NCBI GenBank assembly: GCA_029263415.1
Contig: JAJCXN010000008.1
Coordinates: 80,075-144,074, forward strand
DNA length: 64,000 bases
Direction of reading: 5' to 3'
Origin: Acidobacteriota bacterium
GTDB lineage: Bacteria > Acidobacteriota > Thermoanaerobaculia > Multivoradales > Multivoraceae
Shown: positions 38,495 to 47,813 of the stretch, piece after piece
How positions within the stretch are numbered: position 1 is the stretch's first letter
Layout: each line of letters starts with the position of its first letter
Notes under the pieces: model-generated
Seen by the model: only the letters and a program-made list of their open reading frames with translations
Database searches by the model: none
Told to the model about the DNA's origin: nothing
Program-made: the position numbers and the translations under genes

Positions 38495-40353
38495 TGTGCT
38501 TCGGCAGAGACCTCAGCGCGGCGCCCAGGAGCTGGTTGCGACGACGCGTCGTTCCGGCAAGGAGGATGGCCGCGATCTTGTTGGTCGTGCTCTCGCCCGT
38601 GTCGGCATTCGGCGCTGCCGAAGGCAACTCTGATCCGCGCGACGTCGACGTCTTGAGCAACCTCCGCGTGGGCCACTGGGTCGAGGTGCGAGGAGAACTC
38701 ACGCGGCCCGACCTTTTCCTCGCCGATCGGGTCGCCATCATCAAACCCAAACCGGAGAGCCGTCTCTGGGGCATCGCAGCGCCAGGCGAGCTTGCTGACT
38801 CGATGATGGTGCTGGGCCGGAAGGTTCAGATTGACGATCGCACCCAATGGTTAGACCGCGAAAAGGAGACCCGCGACCACACGGCCGGTAGCGCCCGCGA
38901 CCACAGAGTCCGAGTCAGCGGTCATCTCGGAGTGCGAGGACGCTTCCTCGCTGAGACTATTGAAATTCGCGATCCCGGCACCAGCAGGATCCTAGGCCGG
39001 GTCGACGCCATCAGCACACGCAACGGCGCGACGCAGCTGAAGATCCTAGGCTTCGACGTTCAGGTGCCCAGCACCGTCAAACAACGCGCAAGTGCAGCGC
39101 TTGAAGACTTCGACCGCACCTCGCCCACGCCCCTTCGCTCACCGTCGAGCAAGACCGTCGACGCAGACGATCTGCTCGGAGATGGCTACTCGCTGAGCAG
39201 ATCGGCCACCCTGCGGTTGCGGCAGGACATCTCGATCAACTCGCAACGCAACTTCGAGATCGATCGCCGCAACGACCGCGACGTCGACGAGAACGATGAC
39301 CGCGACGACGGCGCACACAATCTGCGCTTCCAGCTCATCTGGGCCCCCAACGCTCGCACAACCGCGCTCGTCGACGCTCGGCACCGCTGGCGCCGCCGAG
39401 AGCTCGACCAGGGTGTAGGCGAGACGTCGAGTTCCACTCGACTCGGGGAAGCTTGGCTCCTGTTTCGAGACATCGGCTTCGGCATCGACCTACAGGTCGG
39501 CCGACAAGACTTCGACGAAAGTCGAGAGTGGTTGTTCGACCAGAACCTCGACGGGATCAGGCTCTTTCGTCAAACCCAGAACTTGCACTTCGAACTCGGG
39601 CTCACGACCACTCTTAGCGACGGCTCGCGGCGAAACCAGAGCGCGGTGAACACCACACTCTACGTGTCCAACCGACACGGCGCGCGGCACCTTGCTAGCT
39701 ACTTGATCAACCGCAACTTCGGCGGCGGACGCGATACCACTCAAACACACTACGGCGTCCGCGCCTTCGGACCACTGAACCAAAGGCTCAGCGGATGGGC
39801 TGAGCTGTCCGGTCTCGCAGGCACCAGAAACGGCACCTCGGTGTCGGCTTGGGGAGGTGACTTAGGCCTCAGAGTCAAGACGCTTGGTCAAAGACGCACC
39901 ACACTTTCCTTCAGCTACGCGCTCGGTTCTGGCGATCGTGCCGGCGGAAAGAACACCGAGTTCGTCCAGACGGGTCTGCAAGACAACGACGGGCGACTCA
40001 GCGGTTTGTCCTCCGTGCGCTACTACGGAGAATTGTTTGACCCCGAGCTCTCCAACATCAGCATCGCGAGCCTCGGCATCGGCACACGGATCTTCAAGAA
40101 GACGTCGGTTGAGCTGCAAGGCCACCTCTACCGCCAAGGCGTCGCATCGACGCGACTGCGCAACACCAACCTCGACCGCAACCCTCTGGGAGAGAGCCGC
40201 GACCTCGGTTGGGAGATCGACGCGGTCCTCGCGCTGCGCCAGTTTGCTCGTTGGGATATCGAGTTCGTCGCGGCCCACTTCTCGCCCGGTTCGGCCTTCC
40301 CGCAGGGCGACGACGCGCAGCTTGCACGGCTCCAAGTTCGGTTTCGGTACTAA
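38491..40353 (+). CDS. Outer-membrane protein with DUF5666-like domain and alginate-export-like barrel
   Basis: This 620-aa protein overlaps the hydrolase gene by 4 nt. A signal peptide is near residues 25-45 (RMAAILLVVLSPVSAFGA). Two small beta domains of DUF5666 type follow (LRVGHWVEVRGEL; RVRVSGHLGVRGRFLAETIE). From about residue 230 comes a beta-barrel with alternating hydrophobic residues and many Arg/Asp. Phrases such as EAWLLFRDIGFGIDLQVGRQ, FELGLTTTLSDGS and a terminal RLQVRFRY are characteristic of the alginate-export porin family. It is probably the outer-membrane channel of the operon. Confidence 0.82.
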   Translation: MMCFGRDLSAAPRSWLRRRVVPARRMAAILLVVLSPVSAFGAAEGNSDPRDVDVLSNLRVGHWVEVRGELTRPDLFLADRVAIIKPKPESRLWGIAAPGELADSMMVLGRKVQIDDRTQWLDREKETRDHTAGSARDHRVRVSGHLGVRGRFLAETIEIRDPGTSRILGRVDAISTRNGATQLKILGFDVQVPSTVKQRASAALEDFDRTSPTPLRSPSSKTVDADDLLGDGYSLSRSATLRLRQDISINSQRNFEIDRRNDRDVDENDDRDDGAHNLRFQLIWAPNARTTALVDARHRWRRRELDQGVGETSSSTRLGEAWLLFRDIGFGIDLQVGRQDFDESREWLFDQNLDGIRLFRQTQNLHFELGLTTTLSDGSRRNQSAVNTTLYVSNRHGARHLASYLINRNFGGGRDTTQTHYGVRAFGPLNQRLSGWAELSGLAGTRNGTSVSAWGGDLGLRVKTLGQRRTTLSFSYALGSGDRAGGKNTEFVQTGLQDNDGRLSGLSSVRYYGELFDPELSNISIASLGIGTRIFKKTSVELQGHLYRQGVASTRLRNTNLDRNPLGESRDLGWEIDAVLALRQFARWDIEFVAAHFSPGSAFPQGDDAQLARLQVRFRY

Positions 40354-40378
40354 TTTCACAACCCTGAGGGGAAACATC

Positions 40379-42661
40379 ATGAAGAGCGTCAACTCGAGAG
40401 CGGCGTGCCGCCTGGCAGGTCTTGTTCTCCTTCTATCTGGAGTCGCACACGGTCAAACCGAGATCGGACCCGACGACTTTCGCATCAGTTCAGCGGGCCC
40501 TAACGGCGATCCTCTGTTTGATGCGACTCACGACGGTTCGGCCTACAACTCCATGGATGATCAGTACCTGGTGGTGTGGGATGCTGACACCGTGATCTCT
40601 GGCGTGGGCCCCACCTTCAACGGTAAACGCGAGGTGTTCGGCCGACTACTCAACGGCGATGGGGGGTTTGCAACCGGAGAACAGCTCCTGGCCACGCGCG
40701 GGCCCAGCTCGGACGAGGCATGGGACGCCCAGAATCCTGAAGTCGCGTACAACAGCGTTGCAAACGAGTACTACCTGGTGTTCGTAGGGACGGTCGAGGT
40801 CAACCAGGCGACCGCCCAGAAGACTGAAATCTTCGGTCTGCGAGTGAACCGTAACGGGGATGCAATCGGCGCACCGGTACGGCTGAGTCAGACCGGCAAC
40901 GATAGCAATCTGAGACTCGACTCACGCGAACCCTCGTTAGCCTACAATCCTCAAACAAATCAAATGTTGGTGGTGTGGCAGCGCGAGCTGGTCGACGACG
41001 GCTCGCGCGTTGAACACGAGATTTACGCACGTTTGGTGAACGCCAATGGCACACCCACCGGCAACGCCATCCGCGTCAGCACCATGGGCCCTAACGGCAA
41101 CACTGCCTACGACGCCCTGGATCCGTTTGTCGCCTACGGAAGCGGGCGCAACGAGTTCTTAGTCACCTGGCGCGGCGATGACAACCGCAGCCCACTCGTG
41201 CAAGGAGAGTTCGAGGTCTTTGGCCAACGCATCGCTGCCGACGGCATCCCCACAGGCCCCGACGACTTCCGGATCTCTCAGATGGGCCCGAACAGAAACC
41301 CATCCTTCGATGCATCCGATCCCGCCATCGCCTACAACCCTGATCTTGATGAGTTCATGGTGACATGGACCGGGATCGACCAACTCAACGACGGCGAAGA
41401 AGTGTTCGCCCAACTCGTGCGCTCCGACGGCACGGCAGTCGGCTCTCAGATCCAAGTCTCAACCATGGGCAGCTCGGGGCCTACAGCTTCAGACTGGGTG
41501 GTGGACGAGTCGCTGGTTAGCTACAACCCCGCGTCGGCCGAGTACTTCGTCATCTGGATCGGTGAGGACGATCGCGCACTCCTGGCGATCGATGAATTTG
41601 AGGTCTTCGGCCAGCGTCTTGACCCAGACGGTTTGGAGATCGGTCTCGATGACGCACGACTCTCGACCCTGGGGCCGGATGGCAGCAGCCGCTACGACCC
41701 CTTCTCCATCGATCTGGCCTACAACTCGCGTCGGAACGAGTATCTCGTTGTCTTCTCGGGCGATGACAATCCCGGTTCGTTGACGGATGACGAGGTCGAG
41801 ATCTTTGGCCAACGAGTTGCTCCTCGTCTGCCAACCTGTCTCCCAGACACAACCACCCTCTGTCTAGCCGAAGGCCGCTTCAAGGTTACACTCGACTGGC
41901 GAACCAATGAGGAAACCGGTCGCGGCCAAGCGAACTCGCTCACTCAAGATTCCGGGTGGTTCTGGTTCTTCAATCAAGAAAACTCTGAGCTAGTAGTTAA
42001 GGTACTCGACGCTCGAGTGGTGAACGGCAATTTCTGGGTGTTCTTCGGCGCACTCTCCGACGTTGAGTACGTGTTGACTGTGCAGGACACGGAGACCGGC
42101 GAAGAGCGTGAGTACCGCAACGAACAGGACACCCTTGCAAGTTTGGGCGACACCGCAGCTTTCCCCCTTCCAGACGCTGGCCTGCAACAGAACCCTAGTT
42201 CTCTCGTCTCCATACGGAGCACCGTGGGGATCTCCGCTCAGAGTTCCACCGCCCAGCTGCTTCAAACGCTGCCTCTGGCCGCCGCCGAACTGCCCGACAC
42301 CCATGCCGGGACAGGATCCTGCGAACCCTCCTCCACCGCGCAGTGTTTGAGTGGCGACCGGTTCCGTGTCGAGATCGAATGGGCAACGAACCAGGGGACA
42401 TCAGGAGTGGGACAGGCGGTCGATCTGTCGACCGACACAGGATGGTTCTGGTTCTTCGATTCAGCCAACACCGAGGTCATGGTCAAGGTGCTCGACGCGC
42501 GAGTCATCAACAATCAGTTTTGGGTGTTCTTCGGATCGCTGTCCAACGTCGAGTTCACGCTGACCGTCACTGACACCGAAACGGGCAGCTCCAAGAGCTA
42601 CTTCAATCCCCACGGAACCTTCGCGAGCGTGGGCGACACCAGCGCCTTTCCAGGATCCTGA
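40379..42661 (+). CDS. Secreted seven-repeat propeller-like protein with two copies of a C-terminal module
   Basis: About 760 aa from ATG 40379 (GAGGGG 7 nt upstream), with a signal peptide (LAGLVLLLSGVAHGQ). An earlier in-frame start inside the previous gene is not credible. Seven repeats of about 60 residues each contain a line like AYNxxxNEYLVVW followed by EVFGQRLxxDG. This predicts a seven-bladed beta-propeller at residues about 25-480. Two homologous modules follow at about 486-600 and 647-760, each with GWFWFF, VKVLDARV, FWVFFG and ASxGDTxAF. This module recurs at the C-termini of secreted acidobacterial proteins. It lies 25 bp after the barrel gene and 2 bp before the membrane protein gene. 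Confidence 0.82.
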   Translation: MKSVNSRAACRLAGLVLLLSGVAHGQTEIGPDDFRISSAGPNGDPLFDATHDGSAYNSMDDQYLVVWDADTVISGVGPTFNGKREVFGRLLNGDGGFATGEQLLATRGPSSDEAWDAQNPEVAYNSVANEYYLVFVGTVEVNQATAQKTEIFGLRVNRNGDAIGAPVRLSQTGNDSNLRLDSREPSLAYNPQTNQMLVVWQRELVDDGSRVEHEIYARLVNANGTPTGNAIRVSTMGPNGNTAYDALDPFVAYGSGRNEFLVTWRGDDNRSPLVQGEFEVFGQRIAADGIPTGPDDFRISQMGPNRNPSFDASDPAIAYNPDLDEFMVTWTGIDQLNDGEEVFAQLVRSDGTAVGSQIQVSTMGSSGPTASDWVVDESLVSYNPASAEYFVIWIGEDDRALLAIDEFEVFGQRLDPDGLEIGLDDARLSTLGPDGSSRYDPFSIDLAYNSRRNEYLVVFSGDDNPGSLTDDEVEIFGQRVAPRLPTCLPDTTTLCLAEGRFKVTLDWRTNEETGRGQANSLTQDSGWFWFFNQENSELVVKVLDARVVNGNFWVFFGALSDVEYVLTVQDTETGEEREYRNEQDTLASLGDTAAFPLPDAGLQQNPSSLVSIRSTVGISAQSSTAQLLQTLPLAAAELPDTHAGTGSCEPSSTAQCLSGDRFRVEIEWATNQGTSGVGQAVDLSTDTGWFWFFDSANTEVMVKVLDARVINNQFWVFFGSLSNVEFTLTVTDTETGSSKSYFNPHGTFASVGDTSAFPGS

Positions 42662-42663
42662 CC

Positions 42664-44265
42664 ATGCAAGAGCTGGACAGCGAGATCGATGCCAAGGCGC
42701 CGATCTCGAACACCCTGTCGCTGGTGATCGTGGGGTCTCTCTTTGGCAGCGTGATCGACCATGCAACGCCGCATATGTTGCTCATGGTGCTGATGGCTGC
42801 CATAGCCCTGCTCCTGCCAGGGCGCCTCATCGGCAAGGGCCAGCGTATCGGTGTCCTCGGTGCCGTAGCCGCAGCAATGCTGGTCAGTGGTGCCAGGGAC
42901 GATGTTTCCCGACTGCTAGATGGCAAGGTGCGAGTTTGGAACGTCTACCACTACTACGTCGGAGCGAAGTACTTCCCCGAACTGGGCTACACCGACCTCT
43001 ATCTCGCAACGCTCGCAGCAGATCGTGAAGAGGACCAATACTGGTCGCAAGATGTCGAGAAGATTAGATCCTTGGAGAACTACTCAGTTCGCAAGATCAC
43101 CAAAGACGATCTCGCCTACGACCCAACGGCCCATTTCTCACCGCAACGATGGGCGCACTTCAAGGCGGACGCCAAGGCTCTAGCAAGACACCGAACGCCT
43201 AAAGGCTGGCGTAATGTCTTCCGCGACCGTGGATACAACGGAACTCCGGTTTGGACTGCGATCGGCAGGTTCTTGGGCGCGATCGTGCCAGCCAGTTCCC
43301 CACTACTGTTCGGGCTCATCGGTCTCGACCTCGCCCTGCTCGGTGCCACTGCCACCCTGCTGTTCCGCACGTTCGGCGGTGCAAACACGATCTTCGTCGT
43401 GCTCTTGTTCGCCGCGAGTCCGACCAACGTTGCCCGCCTAGTCGGCGGCTTCCTACAAACAGACTGGTTCTGTGCGCTGGTGGCCGGCGTGTGCTTTCTG
43501 CAACGCAAACGCCCAATCCTCGCCGGCGTCTTGATCTCATACGCGGTGATGACTCGCGCTTTCCCACTGGCCATGGTCGCCTGCGCCGGTGCGGTCATGC
43601 TCGCGCACCACCTCCGGCAAGGGCACAACCGCGCGGACCTCATACGTCGTTCGCGGTTCTACGTCGCCACCGTGATGGCATCAGGAGCCTTATTCTGCAT
43701 CGGCACCGTCGCCAACGGTCGAGGAGTCGAAGGATGGATTGAGTTCAAGTCAGCGATCAGTGTGCATCGCACCGTCCACGTCATTGGCGACCGGCGGATT
43801 GGCACAGAACACGCCTTCACCCAGGATCTGACCGCCCCCGGCAGCTCCGTGAAAGATGCGAAACGTGAACAACTGGTCGTCTCTCAGCGCTGGCTCTATC
43901 GTCTATTCGCTCTGGCCCTGCTTGCTGCCTTGGTCGCGGTCATGATGACTCGCAACGAACTCGACGCCCTACTCCTAGGAACCATCGCGGTCTTCGCTCT
44001 GCTGGTTCTGTCGCGCTACTACTTCGCGGGCCTTGCACTCTTTCCACTGATTGCTGCTAGGCGTCAGCTCACCCAGCGTCTCATCAGCGGTGGCCAGCTG
44101 ATCGTCTTTGCCGCTTTCTACTGGCTCGCTGAACGCCTACCTGATCAGCACACCGCCTACGCCTCGCTGAATTCGCTCTTGATCATCTACTTCTTCGTTG
44201 TTCTTGCCTCGCTCTGGCGAGAAAGAGAACCGGCAAGTGCTCGCTCGAGCGATGCTCCAGTCTAG
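42664..44265 (+). CDS. Polytopic membrane protein, GT-C-like
   Basis: This 533-aa protein has roughly 11-13 hydrophobic segments. Between the second and third lies a long outside loop with VWNVYHYYVGAKYFPELGYTDLY and many charged residues. That layout resembles GT-C glycosyltransferases or related lipid-linked sugar enzymes, but I see no decisive catalytic motif. It starts 2 nt after the stop of the seven-repeat protein and is the last gene of the operon. A function in modifying or exporting a surface product is possible. Not identified with certainty. Confidence 0.7.
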   Translation: MQELDSEIDAKAPISNTLSLVIVGSLFGSVIDHATPHMLLMVLMAAIALLLPGRLIGKGQRIGVLGAVAAAMLVSGARDDVSRLLDGKVRVWNVYHYYVGAKYFPELGYTDLYLATLAADREEDQYWSQDVEKIRSLENYSVRKITKDDLAYDPTAHFSPQRWAHFKADAKALARHRTPKGWRNVFRDRGYNGTPVWTAIGRFLGAIVPASSPLLFGLIGLDLALLGATATLLFRTFGGANTIFVVLLFAASPTNVARLVGGFLQTDWFCALVAGVCFLQRKRPILAGVLISYAVMTRAFPLAMVACAGAVMLAHHLRQGHNRADLIRRSRFYVATVMASGALFCIGTVANGRGVEGWIEFKSAISVHRTVHVIGDRRIGTEHAFTQDLTAPGSSVKDAKREQLVVSQRWLYRLFALALLAALVAVMMTRNELDALLLGTIAVFALLVLSRYYFAGLALFPLIAARRQLTQRLISGGQLIVFAAFYWLAERLPDQHTAYASLNSLLIIYFFVVLASLWREREPASARSSDAPV

Positions 44266-44340
44266 TTGGACGTGCGGTACCGACCGTAGGCCGACGACTT
44301 GGGGTCTGCACTCTCGAACTTTCCGCAGCTTTTCAAGCAT

Positions 44341-45072
44341 CTAGCCGGCGGGCTGCTCTATACACTCCATGCCAGCACGGATACTGGCGAGTTCGTCCCA
44401 AACACGGTGGTCTTGACCCTGAGGCGAAAGCGCGAAGAACACCAGCTGGCGGCCCACTGACCAGCATGGGAGCCGCTGGACCTGAACATTTAACCGAACT
44501 TGTTCATGCGTAGTGAAGCTGTCGAGGATGTGAGCAGTACCGACAACGCCGCGGTCATCTGACTCCTCAAGAGCAACCTCAAACGTCGCTTGTTCGAAGC
44601 TGGGGTCGCCTCCCGCCAGCCCTCTGAAGTAGGTCTCGAGGTGCTCGCCAAGCGAGGCGGCATCGCTTGGGTCCTCGTCCCTGATCCACCAAGCAAATCC
44701 GTAGCTCCAGAAAGTCTCGCTCTCGGCCTCGAACATGCCCGGCGCAAAGCGCAGCTCCTCAATCCCTTGATACGGAAGGTCAGGGGCGAACGAAAGCGGG
44801 AACGGAATGGTCTCGGTGCGCCAGCCCGCTGGGACTGGCATGCTAAACGGAAGCGGCGCGGCAACCTCCTCAGCGACCTCCTGCCCACCGGGGTTATCAG
44901 ATCCACTCGACGGCACAGCTGAGGTGGTCTCCTGAGCGTCAGTCGAGGCATCGGCCAACTCTTCCTCGGGCTGACACGCCACAACAAGTGTCAACGCAGC
45001 TGCCAAAGGAATTGCCAAAGGAATTGTGAGTAGGGCGCGTCGGGTGAGAAAGGGAATCGTGGTTGCTCGCAT
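44341..45072 (-). CDS. Hypothetical lipoprotein
   Basis: About 243 aa from ATG 45072. The longer frame to 45429 would run under the divergent gene and lacks a signal. The start gives a signal with lipobox LVVAC (Cys near residue 33), then an acidic Ser/Pro-rich linker. The globular part (MPVPAGWRTETIPF and SYGFAWWIRDEDP) looks like a single alpha/beta domain without known motifs. Divergent from the next gene. Function unknown. Confidence 0.72.
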   Translation of the reverse strand: MRATTIPFLTRRALLTIPLAIPLAAALTLVVACQPEEELADASTDAQETTSAVPSSGSDNPGGQEVAEEVAAPLPFSMPVPAGWRTETIPFPLSFAPDLPYQGIEELRFAPGMFEAESETFWSYGFAWWIRDEDPSDAASLGEHLETYFRGLAGGDPSFEQATFEVALEESDDRGVVGTAHILDSFTTHEQVRLNVQVQRLPCWSVGRQLVFFALSPQGQDHRVWDELASIRAGMECIEQPAG

Positions 45073-45244
45073 GGTTTGAGACCCTATCCTGCGGCCGACA
45101 CCGCCACGGCTAGTCAACGAACGGTCATACACCTTCGAAGGATCGAGCGGACCCGTGCATCCCAAGGACAGTGACCGCAGTCTCGCTCCAGCATCGCCCG
45201 GTTCCAATGCCAGACCAACACCGAATAGAAGGAGTCGCCACCCC

Positions 45245-45919
45245 TTGCATACCAACACATCCCCAATCTTCAAGTACCTCCTTCCAGTCGCCGCCACGTT
45301 CTCAATCCTCTTGACTACAGCTGTAGCTGCTTCTGGCGAGGACTGGAAAGTACAACTATCTGGAACAGTCAACGAGCCCGGAAGCGACGCGACCACAGTC
45401 GCAGCGGTCGGCCCAACCGGCGCACTCACGGTTCAAGACAACACCTCAGGCTTCAGCGTGTCACTGGAGCGCCAGATCACCGCGCTGTTTAGCGTGGAGT
45501 TGGGCGTCTCCTTTGCCGACTACACTGCCGACGTGGTGAGCTCCGGGAGCAACACGATTCTCACTAGCTCAGACTTTGGCACCTACACGCTCTTTGGCGG
45601 TGTTGACTGGCACCCCGGACGACGCGCCGACCCGAGGCCAACGAAGGGGATCGACTGGACGGTCGGCATCTTCGTGGCACAGGGCAACTACGACGATCTC
45701 GTCCTCTTCCGCGGTACGCCCGCACAGAACACGCAGCGTTACGACGACGACTTCGGCTTCGGTCTAAAGATCGGTGCCGATATCCCGCTCGGTAGCGGCT
45801 CGTGGTTCTTGAACACCGAAGTTCGCGCTGTTCAGCTATTGCTCGAGTCTGAAGTAGCTGGGGAAGACATCGGCCTTGATCCTCTCACCATCGCGGTCGG
45901 CATCGGCGTTCGTCTGTGA
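45245..45919 (+). CDS. Outer-membrane beta-barrel protein (OmpW-like)
   Basis: I chose TTG 45245 as start because AAGGAG lies 10 nt upstream and the protein then begins with a normal signal peptide (FKYLLPVAATFSILLTTAVAAS). The in-frame start at 45155 adds 30 polar residues before it. The mature part, about 195 aa, has alternating beta-strands (FSVSLERQITALFSVELGVS, YTLFGGVDWHPG, FGFGLKIGADIPLG) and ends in TIAVGIGVRL, like a small eight-stranded barrel. Channel specificity unknown. Confidence 0.7.
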   Translation: MHTNTSPIFKYLLPVAATFSILLTTAVAASGEDWKVQLSGTVNEPGSDATTVAAVGPTGALTVQDNTSGFSVSLERQITALFSVELGVSFADYTADVVSSGSNTILTSSDFGTYTLFGGVDWHPGRRADPRPTKGIDWTVGIFVAQGNYDDLVLFRGTPAQNTQRYDDDFGFGLKIGADIPLGSGSWFLNTEVRAVQLLLESEVAGEDIGLDPLTIAVGIGVRL

Positions 45920-46102
45920 ACGCCGATGCGTTGAGGAACCCCAAAGCACAGATGCTGGTTTGCGAGTAACCTGGACAACTCGCTGTTGGCTCCTTTCAGA
46001 GCAAACGGCACTAATGTACTGCTGGCACGGAGCCCAGGCCGCGAACGTGCAAAGTCCGCGTTCTGATCCTCAGCCCGCTCGTCCAGACTCAAGGAGCAGA
46101 CC

Positions 46103-46975
46103 ATGTGCGACGACCACACTCAACACGACGCAGACGTTCTTGAAGCAAACAACGTAACCCGACGCCAGTTCGGCAAGATGTCCGCAGTGGCAGGCCTGGC
46201 AGCGGTGCTACCCGCAGTCGCCAACGCACAAGACGTGACCGAAAGCGATATAGAGGTCAAAACACCCGACGGTGTCGCCGACTGCTACTTCGTTCATCCG
46301 TCCAGCGGCAAGCATCCGGCAATCCTGGTCTGGCCCGACATCCTCGGTCTGCGACCAGCATTCAGGGCGATGGGCAAACGTCTCGCACAGTCCGGATACT
46401 CCGTGCTGGTGGTGAACCCCTTCTATCGCGATGCCAAGTCACCTGTGGTTGGCGAGGGCGCCAGTTTCGGCCAGCCCGAGACTCGCGAGATCGTCCTACC
46501 AATGGCCCGCCGCTTATCCGCTGAGACTCATTTCACCGACGCCAAGGCCTTCGCCGGTTTTCTCGACCAACAGAGCGCCGTTGATGTCGACCGACGCATC
46601 GGCACAACTGGTTATTGCATGGGCGGCCCAATGGTCATGCGGACCGTTGCTGCGGTGCCCGATCGCATGGGCGCTGGTGCGACATTCCACGGTGGCGGCC
46701 TCGCGACAGATGCCGAGGACAGCCCTCATCTCCTCATTCCTGAGACCTCCGCTCACATGCTGCATTGCGTCGCGGAGAACGACGACAAGCGGAACCCAGA
46801 AGCTAAGGAGACGCTGCGCAAGGCCTATGCCGAAGCCAGGATTCCCGCTGAGATCGAAGTCTACGAAGGCGCCATGCACGGCTGGTGCCCACCGGACTCT
46901 CAGGTGTACAACGAGGCTCAAGCTGAGCGTGCATGGAGTCGGATGCTGGCCCTGTTCAAGTCAGCGTTGGCATAA
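46103..46975 (+). CDS. Tat-exported dienelactone hydrolase-family protein
   Basis: This 290-aa protein has AAGGAG 8 nt before the ATG. The N-terminus carries a twin-arginine signal (TRRQFGKM, residues 18-25) and a hydrophobic stretch ending at VANAQ. The hydrolase fold shows GTTGYCMGGPMV with the nucleophilic Cys, VLVVNPFYRD, and the His in GAMHGWCPP. A Cys nucleophile and these contexts match dienelactone hydrolases. A periplasmic ester or lactone substrate is likely but undefined. It is monocistronic and followed by a strong hairpin. Confidence 0.88.
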   Translation: MCDDHTQHDADVLEANNVTRRQFGKMSAVAGLAAVLPAVANAQDVTESDIEVKTPDGVADCYFVHPSSGKHPAILVWPDILGLRPAFRAMGKRLAQSGYSVLVVNPFYRDAKSPVVGEGASFGQPETREIVLPMARRLSAETHFTDAKAFAGFLDQQSAVDVDRRIGTTGYCMGGPMVMRTVAAVPDRMGAGATFHGGGLATDAEDSPHLLIPETSAHMLHCVAENDDKRNPEAKETLRKAYAEARIPAEIEVYEGAMHGWCPPDSQVYNEAQAERAWSRMLALFKSALA

Positions 46976-47014
46976 GCCTCTTGGCATTCAGCCCACTGTT
47001 TTGCTTCAGCCAAG

Positions 47015-47044
47015 GTTGGCCCAAGGAGGACTCCTCGGGCCAAC
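47015..47044 (+). terminator. Hairpin after the dienelactone hydrolase gene
   Basis: GTTGGCCC and GGGCCAAC form a perfect 8-bp stem, with a further GGAG/CTCC pairing inside the loop. It starts 40 bp after the stop codon. There is no T-run, so it may act as a factor-assisted or bidirectional terminator. Confidence 0.55.
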
Positions 47045-47094
47045 CCCGCCAAGACGGTAGTCAGGACTGAAATCCAAGGCTGAAGCACGACTGA

Positions 47095-47496
47095 TCAACT
47101 TCCGGCGTTTGCACCCAAATAGATCAGATACAAGCACGCCCCAAACCCCACCGTGAAGGCCAGGGACCGCAACTTGTCGATGTCAGCGAGATAGAAGACC
47201 GCGTGACCCACGCGCGCCCCCACAAACACCATCGCTGCGGTAGCAGCCTTTGCGGAATCGGCGCCGGCGAGATGCGAAACCACCACCGCTACCGTGAACA
47301 TCGCGAGTGCTTCCCAAGCGTTCGCCTGTGCCGCGTAGGCGCGCGAACCGAGGCCCTCTAGCTTCGGCAGTTGAGTGGCACGGAAATTCTTGTTATCAGC
47401 ACTGCCGAACTGTTTCTTGCGCTGCGCTGCACCGAATGCGGCGAGCGGAATTGGCAACAGCATCGCGATCACGAGGCACCAGAGGGGAGTGGTCAT
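47095..47496 (-). CDS. MAPEG-family membrane protein
   Basis: About 133 aa from ATG 47496, with AAGGAGGT 7 nt upstream, a near-perfect Shine-Dalgarno. The longer frame start is unlikely. Four hydrophobic segments and the signature AQANAWEALAMFTVAVV and VFVGARVGHAVFYLADIDKLR fit the bacterial MAPEG branch (eicosanoid and glutathione-metabolism membrane proteins). The bacterial substrate is unknown. It is convergent with the dienelactone hydrolase gene. Confidence 0.88.
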   Translation of the reverse strand: MTTPLWCLVIAMLLPIPLAAFGAAQRKKQFGSADNKNFRATQLPKLEGLGSRAYAAQANAWEALAMFTVAVVVSHLAGADSAKAATAAMVFVGARVGHAVFYLADIDKLRSLAFTVGFGACLYLIYLGANAGS

Positions 47497-47813
47497 CGAA
47501 CGGACCTCCTTGAGATTGTTTGCAACCGTCATCGCACAAGAAACTATCGAGAGTGCGACCCACGGTCATGGCGAACCCGACCCTAGGATGTTAGCCCGAT
47601 CAACAGCTCATCTGCTTCCGCACAAAGTCTTCCGGGCGTCTTTGTGCTCGAAGACGAGCCATCCATTCAACGACGGCAACTCTCGGTATGGGTGCCGCAG
47701 CCACTCCAGGCGGCCAGAGGCAAAGGCCTTCTGCAATGCAAGGAACCTCGGCGGCGAAGCTGCGTAGGGCTAAGAGAACGCGACGTCCCCTTCGGCCATT
47801 TTGGAGATTGACG

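Noticed and set aside
39884..40378. Long frame upstream of the seven-repeat protein
   Set aside because: It lies entirely inside the barrel gene in another frame and is Arg/Ser-rich shadow sequence. A clear Shine-Dalgarno and signal peptide mark ATG 40379.
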